From CAVRAZ01 sp963719135 (GTDB lineage: Bacteria; Pseudomonadota; Gammaproteobacteria; DSM-19610), in contig CAVRAZ010000001.1 in assembly GCA_963719135.1 (NCBI GenBank), positions 124,001-188,000 of the forward strand: 64,000 bases of DNA. The letters are read 5' to 3'. The position numbers and the translations under genes are program-made. Numbering within the stretch: the first letter of the stretch is position 1; each line of letters opens with the position of its first letter. The notes under the pieces are model-generated. The model saw only the letters and a list, made by a program, of their open reading frames with translations. It was not told the DNA's origin and ran no database searches. This document shows positions 25,355 through 33,807 of this stretch, in pieces.

Positions 25355-27183
25355 TGGAAGCGTGGGTCGGGCAACTCTGGCACCGGATCGTCACGCGCGC
25401 CGCCCGCGGCGACCACCCGGAGGCGGCCGTTTCTCTCGAGGAAATGCGCCGCCCGGCGGCCGTGATGTTTCGCGCCCTGGGCGGTGCGCGGGGACTGCGC
25501 GTGGAGCCGGCGAGGGAGACCCGCAACCGTGCGCGCCGGACGCTGGTGCGGCGGCTGGCGGGAACCGGCGGAACGCTCGAACTCGCCTGGCGCGACCACG
25601 AGACGCTGCGCCTGCCGGCGTCCATCGGCGTATTCCCGGAACGCGCGCTCAACCGGGATCTGTATCTGTGGCTGGCGGCGCTCGCCGCCGACGGCGCGCA
25701 CGCGCACGGCGACTGGCTGCAGTGCAACGCAGGCGCGACTGCGCGTTTGCTGCAGCGCTATCCCGGCCTGGCCAAACGTTATCGCCGCCTGGTCGAGGCG
25801 CACCTGGCCCAGCGTCCCGACCCGGAGCGTTTGACCGAAGCCGAGGCGCGCCAGGAACGCGCGATTCGGCGGGGTCTCATGCAGCCCGAATTCACCTCGG
25901 CTGCCCTACCGGCGGCACGCAGTCCGGCGCAACCGGTACCGCTCTGGCTGCACCCGGACCCGCCGCCGGCAGCGCCATTGGCCGCAACTGCCGACGACAC
26001 CGGCGGCGAGGGCTCCGGCGCGAATGCCGATGTCGAAAAACGCCGCGCCGGCACGCGCGTGGACGCGCCCGACGGCCGCAGCGGACTGCTGGCGTTCCGG
26101 CTCGAAAGCCTGTTCACGCGTGCCGACTATGCCGCCGTCGATCGAAGCATCGAAGAAGACGAGGACCGCAACGCCAAAGGCGCCGTGGACGACCTGGACG
26201 TGCTGAGTCTGGCGCGCGATCGCCGCCGCACGGCGACGCGCCTGCGCTTCGATCTGGATCTGCCGCCCGAAGACCACGATGATCTGCGGCTGGGAGTCGG
26301 CGTTCCGCTGCCCGAGTGGGACTACCGCAGACAATGCCTGATTCCCGATTACTGCCGGTTGCAGCCGTTGATCGCAGACGGCATCGAGCCCGCGCCGCTG
26401 CCGGACGGGCTGCGCGCCCAAGCGCGCCGGCTGCGGGCGCAGTTCGAGCGCCTCAGGCCGTCGCGCGTCTGGGTGAACGGGCAGCCGGAAGGCAGCGAGC
26501 TGGACATCAATGCACTGATCGATCACGCCGCCGACCGCGCGCTGGGCGTGCGCGCTGCCGACGCGGATGTGTTCCGTCGCACGGAAAAACGGGCGCGCGA
26601 CCTGTGCTGCCTGGTGCTGGCCGATCTGTCCCTGTCGACGGACAGCCACGTGAACAACGAACAGCGCGTCATCGACGTCATCCGCGCAAGCCTGCTGTTG
26701 CTTGCCGAGGCGTTGAGCGCCACGGGTGACCGTTTTGCGCTGTACGGCTTTTCCTCGCGGCGTCGCGACCATGTGCGTTTCCATAGCCTGAAGACGTTCG
26801 ACGAGAAGTACTCGCCGGTCGTTCGGGCGCGGATACAGGCGGCGAGGCCGGGATATTACACGCGCATGGGCGCGGCGATGCGTTACGCCGCCCGGCTCCT
26901 GGACGCTCAGCGGGCCGAAAAGAAACTGCTGCTCATGCTGACCGACGGCAAACCGAACGACCTGGATCGTTACGAAGGCCGCTACGGCATCGAGGATACG
27001 CGGCACGCGACGCGCGAGATCGGCGCGCACGGGATCACGCCGTTCTGCGTGACCATCGACGACCGGGCCAGCGACTATGTGCCGTACCTGTTCGGCGCGG
27101 CGGGTTACGCACGCGTGAAAAATGCAGCCGAACTGCCGGCCCGATTGCCGCGGCTGTATGCGCGGTTGACGCGGGATTGCTGA
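25354..27183 (+). CDS. norD: NorD, VWA-domain NO reductase activation protein
   Basis: A 609-residue cytoplasmic protein. The C-terminal VWA domain has a MIDAS motif D-L-S-L-S near residue 424 and the later MLTDGKPND. The long N-terminal part is typical of NorD/CbbO-like partners of MoxR ATPases. With NorQ it acts in iron insertion into NorB. The ATG at 25354 overlaps the upstream stop as TGATG; the TTG one codon earlier is less likely. It closes the nor operon, with repeat copy F 14 bases downstream. Confidence 0.93.
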   Translation: MEAWVGQLWHRIVTRAARGDHPEAAVSLEEMRRPAAVMFRALGGARGLRVEPARETRNRARRTLVRRLAGTGGTLELAWRDHETLRLPASIGVFPERALNRDLYLWLAALAADGAHAHGDWLQCNAGATARLLQRYPGLAKRYRRLVEAHLAQRPDPERLTEAEARQERAIRRGLMQPEFTSAALPAARSPAQPVPLWLHPDPPPAAPLAATADDTGGEGSGANADVEKRRAGTRVDAPDGRSGLLAFRLESLFTRADYAAVDRSIEEDEDRNAKGAVDDLDVLSLARDRRRTATRLRFDLDLPPEDHDDLRLGVGVPLPEWDYRRQCLIPDYCRLQPLIADGIEPAPLPDGLRAQARRLRAQFERLRPSRVWVNGQPEGSELDINALIDHAADRALGVRAADADVFRRTEKRARDLCCLVLADLSLSTDSHVNNEQRVIDVIRASLLLLAEALSATGDRFALYGFSSRRRDHVRFHSLKTFDEKYSPVVRARIQAARPGYYTRMGAAMRYAARLLDAQRAEKKLLLMLTDGKPNDLDRYEGRYGIEDTRHATREIGAHGITPFCVTIDDRASDYVPYLFGAAGYARVKNAAELPARLPRLYARLTRDC

Positions 27184-27196
27184 GAGCGGCGAACAG

Positions 27197-27656
27197 GATT
27201 AACCGCAAAGGACGCGAAGGACGCCAAGGAAACCCCTTCTACCGCAAAGGCGCGCCAGGTTCATTCAGTTCACAGGTTCACACGGCCGTTCACTTCGTGC
27301 AGATCGGCAGACCTGACACGTAGCGCACAGGGACAGCGGATGTTGTCGCGCCGGCGGGCAAATAGCGGGTTGGCGGTTCTCTAAGCACAATGAGCTCCAT
27401 GATGTGGAGACACACTCCCGGAGGGGGGAAATCAGCGATTGGTCGTTGCTCAGCGAAACGGGAAATCAGGCCGCCCTGTTCGGATTGCTACGCGATACCA
27501 TCAATTACCTCAATGGTACGACGGATAAAGCGAAACTCACTTGATCAATTCGCGGGTCTTACTTGGCGCGCCTTCGCGCGCCTTTGCGGTCGAAGGGGTT
27601 TCCTTGGCGTCCTTCGCGTCCTTCGCGGTTAATCATTCGCGTCCTTTGCGGTTGAA
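27197..27656. repeat. Inverted-repeat element, copy F (longest arms)
   Basis: Occupies most of the 512-base gap between convergent norD and dnr. The left arm (27197-27258) and the right arm (27576-27634) match over about 58 bases with two mismatches. Both contain GAAGGACGCCAAGGAAACCC, a combination not found in other copies, and the inner ACCGCAAAGGCGCGC. A further half-arm (27639-27656) follows. The interior (27260-27575) contains no credible gene. Confidence 0.9.
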
Positions 27657-27695
27657 CCTGCTCAGCCCAACGGTCAAACAGCATCCGCAAACAGG

Positions 27696-28415
27696 CTACA
27701 GTGTGCCCTGCTGGGTGAAGTACCGCAGTTTTTCCACGTCTTTGAGTGTCACCTGGCTGTCTTTGACTTCGATGAGGCCGTCGCGCGTCAGTCGGGAAAA
27801 ACAACGCGACAGCGTCTCCGGCGTCACCGACAGGCGTGCGGCGATCACGTGTTTCGGCGTATCGAGCTGGACCTGCGGGGCGCCGAGCTGGGTGCTCGGC
27901 ACCTGGTCGAGCAGGTAGGTCACGACCCGGAAAATCGCGCTGTGCAGCGTCAACCGGTCGATCTCGGCGATCTGCCAGTGCAGGCGCCGGCTCATCTGCG
28001 CCATGATCGCGAAACAGGCTTCGGTCGATTCGCGCAGAATGTCGATGTAGGTCCGGGCGTCGAAACAGACGACCCGGCTCGGTGCGAGCGCGGCGGCGGT
28101 GACCGGGTAGACCGGCTGGTGCGCGAACATGATCGCCTCGCCGAAGCTGGAACCGGGGAAGATGAGGTCGATGATCTTTTCGTTGCCTTCGATCGAGTAA
28201 CGCGCCAGTTTCATCTGACCTTCCGCCAGCAGAAAAAACTCGTGCGCGGGCTGCTGCTGCTCGAACAGCGTCTCGCCGTCAGCGAGTTCGGTCAGCCGGC
28301 TGCGCTGCTGCACCCGCTCCAACTGGGCGTCCGTCAGACCCGAAAACAGGACGCACTGGCGCAAGCGGTCGCTCAGTCCGACTTCGACGTTCAGGTTGTG
28401 TGAGACGCGACTCAT
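27696..28415 (-). CDS. dnr: Dnr-type Crp/Fnr family regulator
   Basis: A 239-residue transcription factor. The cyclic-nucleotide-binding-like fold (LFEQQQPAHEFFLLAEGQMKLAR to YPVTAAALAPSRVVCFDA) is followed by a C-terminal winged helix with HVIAARLSVTPETLSRCFSRL. The N-terminal Cys set that binds Fe-S in Fnr is missing (only C21), so it belongs with NO-responsive Dnr/NnrR regulators, which sense NO through haem. It is adjacent to nir-nor and should act at the TTGAT-N4-ATCAA boxes before nirS and norC and perhaps the OsmC gene. MSRVSHN is chosen as start; longer forms lack the family N-terminus. Confidence 0.88.
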   Translation of the reverse strand: MSRVSHNLNVEVGLSDRLRQCVLFSGLTDAQLERVQQRSRLTELADGETLFEQQQPAHEFFLLAEGQMKLARYSIEGNEKIIDLIFPGSSFGEAIMFAHQPVYPVTAAALAPSRVVCFDARTYIDILRESTEACFAIMAQMSRRLHWQIAEIDRLTLHSAIFRVVTYLLDQVPSTQLGAPQVQLDTPKHVIAARLSVTPETLSRCFSRLTRDGLIEVKDSQVTLKDVEKLRYFTQQGTL

Positions 28416-29001
28416 CAATGGCTCTGGTGCAGTGGGCTGCTCATCGAGCACTCGCTGACCGGGCGACACCGGTAGGAGCGGCCGCTGGCGGTGCATTGGC
28501 TGTGCCGCGGGGATTCGCGGGTAAGCCAGCACCTCTGCCAGGCGCTCGTGTAAGGCTCGACAGCCACAGTTTAACCCAATCATTGCATCGATGTGGGTTG
28601 GACTGAGGCACGCAGCCCAACGCCGGACCGCTGATCGTCGGGCTTCGCGGTGCTCAGCGCCATCAACCTGCGGGCCTGTTGAATTTCACCCGTTGTGAAT
28701 TCCACCCGCAGATCGGTTACCCGCCCCGTAACCCGTCAACAACAGGGTTCGGTCGAATCGCGCGGGTTTTCTTAAGCCACTCTGAGGTCAAGCCAGATCA
28801 GGGAACCTGGCAGCGGGTCGGATCAACGACAGCGCTGCCAGGCCGGGCGGCCCGCAAGGCGCTGCCGTTTGCCGGCTCTCTTCGCGCCCTGGGTGCGCGT
28901 TGTGCCTATGCGGTGAAAGCTTGCGTCCCCGGCGTCCTTGCGCCTGCAGAAAAGCGGGGGGCTTGTCAGCCCCCCCAGGTGTTGCCGCCGGAGCGCGGCC
29001 G
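28416..29001. other. 586-base intergenic region upstream of dnr
   Basis: No credible gene was found. It holds the dnr promoter region, two small inverted repeats (AACCCA/TGGGTT near 28574-28601 and CCTGGCAGCG at 28806-28815 pairing with 28833-28842) and, at its right end, a terminator for the monooxygenase-like gene. No Fnr/Dnr box was seen upstream of dnr. Confidence 0.6.
28949..28976 (-). terminator. Intrinsic terminator of the monooxygenase-like gene
   Basis: On the minus strand GGGGGGC (28969-28975) pairs with GCCCCCC (28956-28962) across a six-base loop, followed by CGCTTTTCTG. The stem is seven G-C pairs with a U-rich tail, 26 bases after the stop codon at 29002. Confidence 0.8.
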
Positions 29002-29454
29002 TCAGGCGGCGGCGTATTTCTCCTTCGCCGCGCGCGCGGCCCTGGCTTCGGCCTTGTCGTAGGCCTTGCCCGACCACAGCATTTCGTAGGCGATCTCTTC
29101 GTTGCCGTTCTCGCACAGCTCCAGCACCTGTTTGAACAAGGGCTGGAAGGTGTCGCTGCGATGCGAACGCTCGTGGTCCTCGAAGCTGCGCCAGAAGGTC
29201 ACGATCAGGGCCTCTTTGCCCTTGAGCGGGCTTTCCACCGCCTGGCCGACGGTCGAACCTTCATTCGACACCTGGCCGCCGTTGAGCGCCACGAAGCCGC
29301 CGACGAAGCCGGTTTCGGAGTGATACGTCTTGACGTTTTCGCAAAGCATCGCCACGCGCTCCTGGAGATCATCCACCGAATAGCCGTCCTTGATGAGGAC
29401 GCGATTGATGGTAACCACGCCGTTGTCGGGGAAATTGGGAATCAGTCTGTTCAT
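29002..29454 (-). CDS. Antibiotic-biosynthesis-monooxygenase-like (ABM fold) protein
   Basis: A 150-residue soluble protein. The pattern VVTINRVLIKDGYSVDDLQERV, VGGFVALNGG and EALIVTFWRSFEDHERSHRS fits the dimeric ferredoxin-like ABM fold, found in haem-degrading and quinone monooxygenases. The C-terminal third is charged and helical (KAEARAARAAKEKYAAA). No catalytic residues can be assigned. GGGAGGTGG precedes the start. It is a single-gene unit with a strong promoter overlapped by an IscR-like operator (29494-29526) and a terminator at 28949-28976. The function is open. Confidence 0.6.
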   Translation of the reverse strand: MNRLIPNFPDNGVVTINRVLIKDGYSVDDLQERVAMLCENVKTYHSETGFVGGFVALNGGQVSNEGSTVGQAVESPLKGKEALIVTFWRSFEDHERSHRSDTFQPLFKQVLELCENGNEEIAYEMLWSGKAYDKAEARAARAAKEKYAAA

Positions 29455-29493
29455 GTTTCCACCTCCCGGTCATTCAGTACTTCAGTGGAAACT

Positions 29494-29526
29494 AATATAT
29501 AGTACCTGAGTGTTTTAGTCAAGTAT
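29494..29526 (-). promoter_or_regulatory. Sigma70 promoter overlapped by an IscR type 1-like operator
   Basis: On the minus strand the -35 is TTGACT (29517-29522) and the -10 is TATATT (29494-29499), with a 17-base spacer. A 25-base site at 29502-29526, beginning ATACTTGACTAAAACACTCA on the minus strand, matches the palindromic IscR type 1 consensus at about 23 of 25 positions. Binding here would block the -35. IscR is not encoded in the window. Confidence 0.65.
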
Positions 29527-29599
29527 TGCCTCAAACGGACAGCGCGAAATTGCGAACCCCGGGCAGCAGACCACTCGCGAACGGCGGGGCGCGGCAGCG

Positions 29600-31351
29600 T
29601 CAGCGTCGCGCGCGGAGGTCCTGCCAGCCTGACCAGAGGCCGTCGAAAAACGCGCGGGCGTTGGCACCGAGCGTCCGCGTCCGATACCCCCCTTCCTGCA
29701 CGATCAGTGTCGGAAGACCCAAGGCGCCGACCCGGGCTCCGTTTGCATGGAAATCAGCGGCGCGCATGCTCCAGGTTCCGGTCGGGTCTGCCTTTGCCGT
29801 ATCCAGTCCCAGCGCCACAACCAGATACCCGGGGCCGAATTCGCGTATGCGCCGCAACGCTTTGCCCAGCGTTTTCTGGTAGCGCTCGAGCGTACACTTC
29901 TCGGGCAGCGGAAGATTGACATTATATCCCTGGCCCTCGCCCACCCCGGTCTCGTCGCTGAAGCCTGCGAAGTGAGGATAGGCGAAATGCGGATCGCCAT
30001 GAATGGATACCGTCAGCACATCTGCGCGGTGGTAGAAAATGTCCTGGGTCCCGTTGCCGTGATGAAAATCGACATCCAGGACCGCCACCTTGCCGTAATG
30101 ACAAAGGTGCTGCGCCGCCACCGCCGACGAATTGAAATAACAGAAGCCACCGAAGGCGCGCCGCTCGGCGTGGTGACCGGGCGGGCGGACCAGGGCATAG
30201 GCGAAGTGATGCCCGTTCAGGACCGCGTTCGCTCCGCTGAAGGCGCAGTCTACGGCACCCCGCGCCGCCAGATAGGCATTGCGATTCAGCGGCGTGAACG
30301 TGTCCATGCAATAATACCCGGCGCGCAGTTCCCAGTCCTTTGGCGCGCGGTGGGGATTGTGCAGCGGAAAGACGATGGGGTAGATCGATTTTCCGGAAGG
30401 TACCAGGGCGCAAATGTGCTTGAGGTAAGACACATACGCCGGGTCATGCACGCTGTCGAGCAGGCGTTCGCTGGCTCGGCGCGTGGTCATTCGTTGAAAC
30501 AGCCCGGTCTTGTTCAACTCGTCCAGAATGGAAGCGATCCGCACCGGCGCTTCGACGTAGCCCCGGTCGCGCACGTGGTGGATATCGTGACCTTCGTTGA
30601 GAAACAGCGCGATCGGCGGTTTCGCGTGCCGTTGCAGCGCCGCTGCCCGGCTTGCCATGCGCCGGTAGCGCGGCGCGCGCAGTTTTATCGGGTCATCGTT
30701 GAATGAATCCATGACGGCCCGGATGTACGCTTCGCTGCAGACATCGCCGTATTTGCGTTCGAGAATTGCCCTCACGACCTTGCGCATTTGCGCGCGATGC
30801 ACCTGGACCCCCGTGCCCAGATCGTCGAATACCAGAAAGAACAGGTTGCTGTCCCTGCCCGTGACCGGCTTGTGGAACTCGTTATTGACGATCGGACGGG
30901 CGCCGTAGCGTTCGTAGAAGCGCAGGCGCGCTATGTTCTGTTCGAGTAATTCGGGGTGTGTGAGCAGATGGGGTTCGTCGGGCAGAACTTCGAAAAATAT
31001 GCCCATGAGTCCCAGGTCGAGTGCTTCCTCGCGCACCCGTTCGTACAGCACGCCGCCCAGACCGCCGCCTGTGGTGCCCGGCGCCACGGAGATAAACTCC
31101 AGGTAACCAAAATTCAGATCGGTCACGTGCAGGAACAGGGCGAAGCCCTTGACACGATCCTGCGCGTCCTCGGCGACCAGTATCAGCGAGCGGAACCGGT
31201 ATTTGAGCGGGTCGCGCAGCTGGCCGGGCAACTTGTCGATCTCGTGCTGCGATGCCAGCGGAAACTGGCTGCGCATGATTTCGCCGATTTGCACCAGCGC
31301 CTGCTTGTTCGCCGGCGAAACGTCGTCGTGGATCTTGCGGATACGGAACAT
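29600..31351 (-). CDS. GNAT acetyltransferase-histone deacetylase-family fusion
   Basis: A 583-residue protein. Residues about 1-185 are a GNAT-like domain with the acetyl-CoA loop segment GTTGGGLGGVLYERV (92-106). Residues about 245-583 are an HDAC/acetylpolyamine amidohydrolase domain with RPPGHHAERRAFGG (H393, H394), DVDFHHGNGTQ (zinc ligands D428 and H430), the third ligand D517 in LGLDTAKADP, and QEGGYR near the end. The active-site set of a zinc deacetylase is complete. One chain with both acetyl transfer and removal domains suggests reversible acetylation of one target, possibly a polyamine or protein. A leader hairpin precedes the start. Confidence 0.88.
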   Translation of the reverse strand: MFRIRKIHDDVSPANKQALVQIGEIMRSQFPLASQHEIDKLPGQLRDPLKYRFRSLILVAEDAQDRVKGFALFLHVTDLNFGYLEFISVAPGTTGGGLGGVLYERVREEALDLGLMGIFFEVLPDEPHLLTHPELLEQNIARLRFYERYGARPIVNNEFHKPVTGRDSNLFFLVFDDLGTGVQVHRAQMRKVVRAILERKYGDVCSEAYIRAVMDSFNDDPIKLRAPRYRRMASRAAALQRHAKPPIALFLNEGHDIHHVRDRGYVEAPVRIASILDELNKTGLFQRMTTRRASERLLDSVHDPAYVSYLKHICALVPSGKSIYPIVFPLHNPHRAPKDWELRAGYYCMDTFTPLNRNAYLAARGAVDCAFSGANAVLNGHHFAYALVRPPGHHAERRAFGGFCYFNSSAVAAQHLCHYGKVAVLDVDFHHGNGTQDIFYHRADVLTVSIHGDPHFAYPHFAGFSDETGVGEGQGYNVNLPLPEKCTLERYQKTLGKALRRIREFGPGYLVVALGLDTAKADPTGTWSMRAADFHANGARVGALGLPTLIVQEGGYRTRTLGANARAFFDGLWSGWQDLRARR

Positions 31352-31362
31352 GGGTCACTCTC

Positions 31363-31397
31363 AGGGAAAAGAGCCGGGGCAGGGACCACCCCGGCGT
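31363..31397 (-). promoter_or_regulatory. Terminator-like hairpin in the leader of the GNAT-HDAC gene
   Basis: GCCGGGG (31370-31376) and CCCCGGC (31386-31392) form a seven-base G-C stem with a nine-base loop. On the minus strand it is followed by TCTTTTCCC, ending only some ten bases before the start codon. No gene lies upstream on that strand, so a terminator makes sense only as an attenuator or RNA-stability element. Confidence 0.45.
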
Positions 31398-31642
31398 TTT
31401 CGGGCCGCATTATTTCATTGCTCCAGCGCAAAGGCCATCGGGTGTGCCAACGTCAGAAGGGCGGGCGGAGTTTCGGTCCCGGCGCCGCGTTCGGTCATAG
31501 CGGAACTATGAATTGGCCCGTGGTTAACGCATACTGTCGGCGCGTCCTGGGCAACGTCGACTCGAACGGCGACGCTTTCCCAATTCACCTTTGTGTCAAT
31601 CGACACAACGTCTGGGCCAAGTCGGCAACATCGGTCGAATGA

Positions 31643-32236
31643 ATGCGCATATTGGCTGATCCGATCGCAAGGCGGTACCGGCGATGGCTCATCGGCTACC
31701 TGATGACGGCGCTGGTTGCGGCGGCCGGGGCAGCGCCGGCGGATGGGCCGATGCCGGATCCCTGGATTCTGGTGGATACGAAAACCCGCACACTGTCGGT
31801 GTTCAGCGACAGCGTGCGGGTGGAGCGGTTCGACAATATCGCCATCGGGCGTGGCGGCGTGTCCGTGGACAAGGTGCGCGACGACGGAACGACGCCGCTG
31901 GGCACCTTTCACATCGATCACATCAACCTGAATTCACCGTTCCTGACCTTCTTCGGCTTCGACTATCCGCGGCCCGAAGATGCACGGCGGGCACTGCAGG
32001 CGGGGCGCATCGACGCCGGGGTCTACCGCCGGATTGTCGCCGCTTTCAAAAAGAACACGCCGCCGCCGCCGGATACGCCCCTGGGCGGGCAACTGGGCAT
32101 TCACGGGCTGGGCCCCGGCGACCGGAGGATTCACAGCAAGTTCGACTGGACGCAAGGTTGCATCGCCCTGACCAACGAACAGATCGAGCGGCTGTCCCAG
32201 TGGGTGTATCTGGGCATGCGGGTCGAGGTGCGTTGA
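31643..32236 (+). CDS. L,D-transpeptidase (YkuD) family protein
   Basis: A 197-residue exported protein with a hydrophobic signal/anchor (about residues 14-31). The YkuD catalytic region is HGLGPGDRRIHSKFDWTQGCIALTN, with H154 and the catalytic C173 in TQGC. L,D-transpeptidases form 3-3 crosslinks or link lipoproteins to peptidoglycan. It lacks LysM or peptidoglycan-binding modules. Its neighbour lpp encodes a possible substrate. Confidence 0.88.
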   Translation: MRILADPIARRYRRWLIGYLMTALVAAAGAAPADGPMPDPWILVDTKTRTLSVFSDSVRVERFDNIAIGRGGVSVDKVRDDGTTPLGTFHIDHINLNSPFLTFFGFDYPRPEDARRALQAGRIDAGVYRRIVAAFKKNTPPPPDTPLGGQLGIHGLGPGDRRIHSKFDWTQGCIALTNEQIERLSQWVYLGMRVEVR

Positions 32237-32326
32237 CAGAACGCTGTCGGCTGCGGCAAATTCGTATATACTGATGCGCGTTAATTTCCGGTTTTGTTCA
32301 TCGAATTGCAAAAAAAGGGTGAGTTT

Positions 32327-32617
32327 ATGGAGAAGAAATCAGTGACTCGGTTTATGACGGCGAGTGCGTTGGTTGCCCTCGTGGGCTTGGCCGGCTGCGC
32401 CAGCACGTCGGACCTGGACAAGCTGCGCGCGGAAGTCAGCGACGCCGCCAACGCGGCCAGCGACGCCAAGGCCACCGCCGACGCCGCCAAGCAGGAAGCG
32501 GCCGCGGCCAGCAGCACGGCGGCCGACGCCAAGACGACGGCGGACGAGGCGAAGGCCATGTCGGAAGCGACCGACGCCAAGCTCGACCGCATGTTCAAGA
32601 AGTCGATGTACAAGTAA
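32327..32617 (+). CDS. lpp: Murein lipoprotein (Lpp/OprI-like)
   Basis: A 96-residue outer-membrane lipoprotein. The lipobox is L21-A-G-C24. The mature part is an Ala-rich heptad helix (alanine-zipper type, residues about 28-85) and the chain ends MYK with a C-terminal Lys, as in Lpp and OprI, which are bonded to peptidoglycan through that Lys. AAGGGTGAG precedes the start. TATACT at 32267-32272 is a likely -10. It lies between two L,D-transpeptidase genes, the enzyme class that makes the lipoprotein-peptidoglycan bond. Confidence 0.88.
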   Translation: MEKKSVTRFMTASALVALVGLAGCASTSDLDKLRAEVSDAANAASDAKATADAAKQEAAAASSTAADAKTTADEAKAMSEATDAKLDRMFKKSMYK

Positions 32618-32657
32618 GACCCTACGGGTCGGATGCACCCCGCGGCCGCGGATCCCG

Positions 32658-33609
32658 TCAGGGGTTTGCGTCCGCGGTCCCCGGCATGTCGACCGAACGG
32701 CCGATGGGCGTCGGAATGCCGTTCTGCAACTCCAGTGCCGTATTGAACGCGGCACCGTCCAGCACGAAGCGGCGCTTCTCCCATTCGGCGTTAACGAGGT
32801 CCAGCACGCGTTCGCGCAGTCCCCGCTCGGTCTTTTCCTCTTCGAGCGGCGGATGGATTTCGACATACAGCAGGTCGCCCAGCCACCCGAGCTTGATCGG
32901 CTGATTGACGATCGCCACCGGTGTGCCGACCGGTATCAGCGGATACAGCAGTTCGATATCTTCCGGATACATGCGCACGCAGCCGTGAGAGACGCGCATG
33001 CCCACCCCGTAGGGTTTGTTGGTGCCGTGGATCAGATAACCGGGCAGTCCCAGCCGCAGGGCGAACTTGCCCAGCGGGTTGTCCGGACCTGGCGGGATGA
33101 CTTCGGGCAGGACTTCACCCTCGGACGCGTGTTCCGCCATGACGGATGCCGGAGGCCGCCAGCTCGGATTCTCGGTCTTGTCGACGATGCGGGTGGTGCC
33201 CAGCGGGGTCGACCAGTCCATGCGCCCGATGCTCACGGGATAGGTCTGCACGACGTTCCGGCAGATCGGGGATGCTCGGCGGATAGTAGTAAAGACGCAT
33301 CTCCGGCACGTTGAGCACCAGGCCGACGCGGTCGGCGCGCGGCAGGATATACGACGAAGGAATGGTGACCTCGGCGCCGTCGGCCGGCAGCCAGCGATCG
33401 ACCGACGGGTTGGCCATCAGGATCTCGTTCTGACCGATATCGAACCGGCGGGCGATGTCGAGCAGCGTTTCGTCTTTGGAGGCGGTGACGGTGGTCACCG
33501 CGCCGATCACTTCGTCCTGGGGTGCGGGCAGGGCGAATCCTTGCGCAAACACGGGCGGCACGGCCAATGCGGCCGAAATCAGGCTGAGGTAGGGGATGTT
33601 GCGCAGCAC
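32658..33609 (-). pseudogene. LysM L,D-transpeptidase (ErfK/YbiS-like), frameshifted
   Basis: Two reading frames together make one ErfK/YbiS-type protein. The first (33609 to about 33262) encodes a signal peptide, a LysM-like segment (TASKDETLLDIARRFDIGQNEILMANPSVD) and LVLNVPEMRLYYYPP. The second (about 33255 to 32658) encodes VVQTYPVSIGRMDWSTPLG and the catalytic SHGCVRMYPED with the His-containing HGTNKPYG. The break is one extra base (or two missing) near 33255-33262. If real, the protein is truncated before the active site; if a sequencing error, it is a normal transpeptidase of about 315 residues. It is adjacent to lpp, its likely substrate. Confidence 0.8.
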
Positions 33610-33676
33610 CAGGGGAAACTCATGAATTCACCGGGCGAATACTATAAAGCATTTGCGTCCGCCGGATCAGCGGGCC

Positions 33677-33786
33677 GTCGAAAAACGCTTGCGCGGTGCG
33701 ATTCGGTGCTGAACACCGGCCTAGGAGGTTCAGGTTAACGGACCCGGTGTTCGCCTTGTCCCGCACCCGCCCGAAGGCTTTTCGAC
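33677..33786. repeat. Imperfect inverted repeat between aroF and the transpeptidase gene
   Basis: Outer arms GTCGAAAA (33677-33684) and TTTTCGAC (33779-33786), inner arms GAACACCGG (33711-33719) and CCGGTGTTC (33744-33752). Together they could form a long interrupted hairpin. It lies in the 198-base gap after the DAHP synthase gene; no gene is present. It may act in 3' end formation of the aroF transcript. Confidence 0.5.
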
Positions 33787-33807
33787 AGCGCGTTAACCGG
33801 GAATGCA

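Noticed and set aside
27540..27552. TTGATCAA near 27541 as an Fnr/Dnr box for dnr
   Set aside because: It lacks the four-base spacer of TTGAT-N4-ATCAA, and it lies downstream of dnr, not in its promoter.
29455..29492. GTTTCCAC/GTGGAAAC inverted repeat that could hide the ribosome site of the ABM-fold gene
   Set aside because: With the -10 at 29494-29499, transcription should start near 29487, inside the 5' arm, so most of that arm would not be in the mRNA.
32618..32650. GACCC/GGGTC hairpin after lpp as a terminator
   Set aside because: The stem has only five pairs and no U-tract follows.
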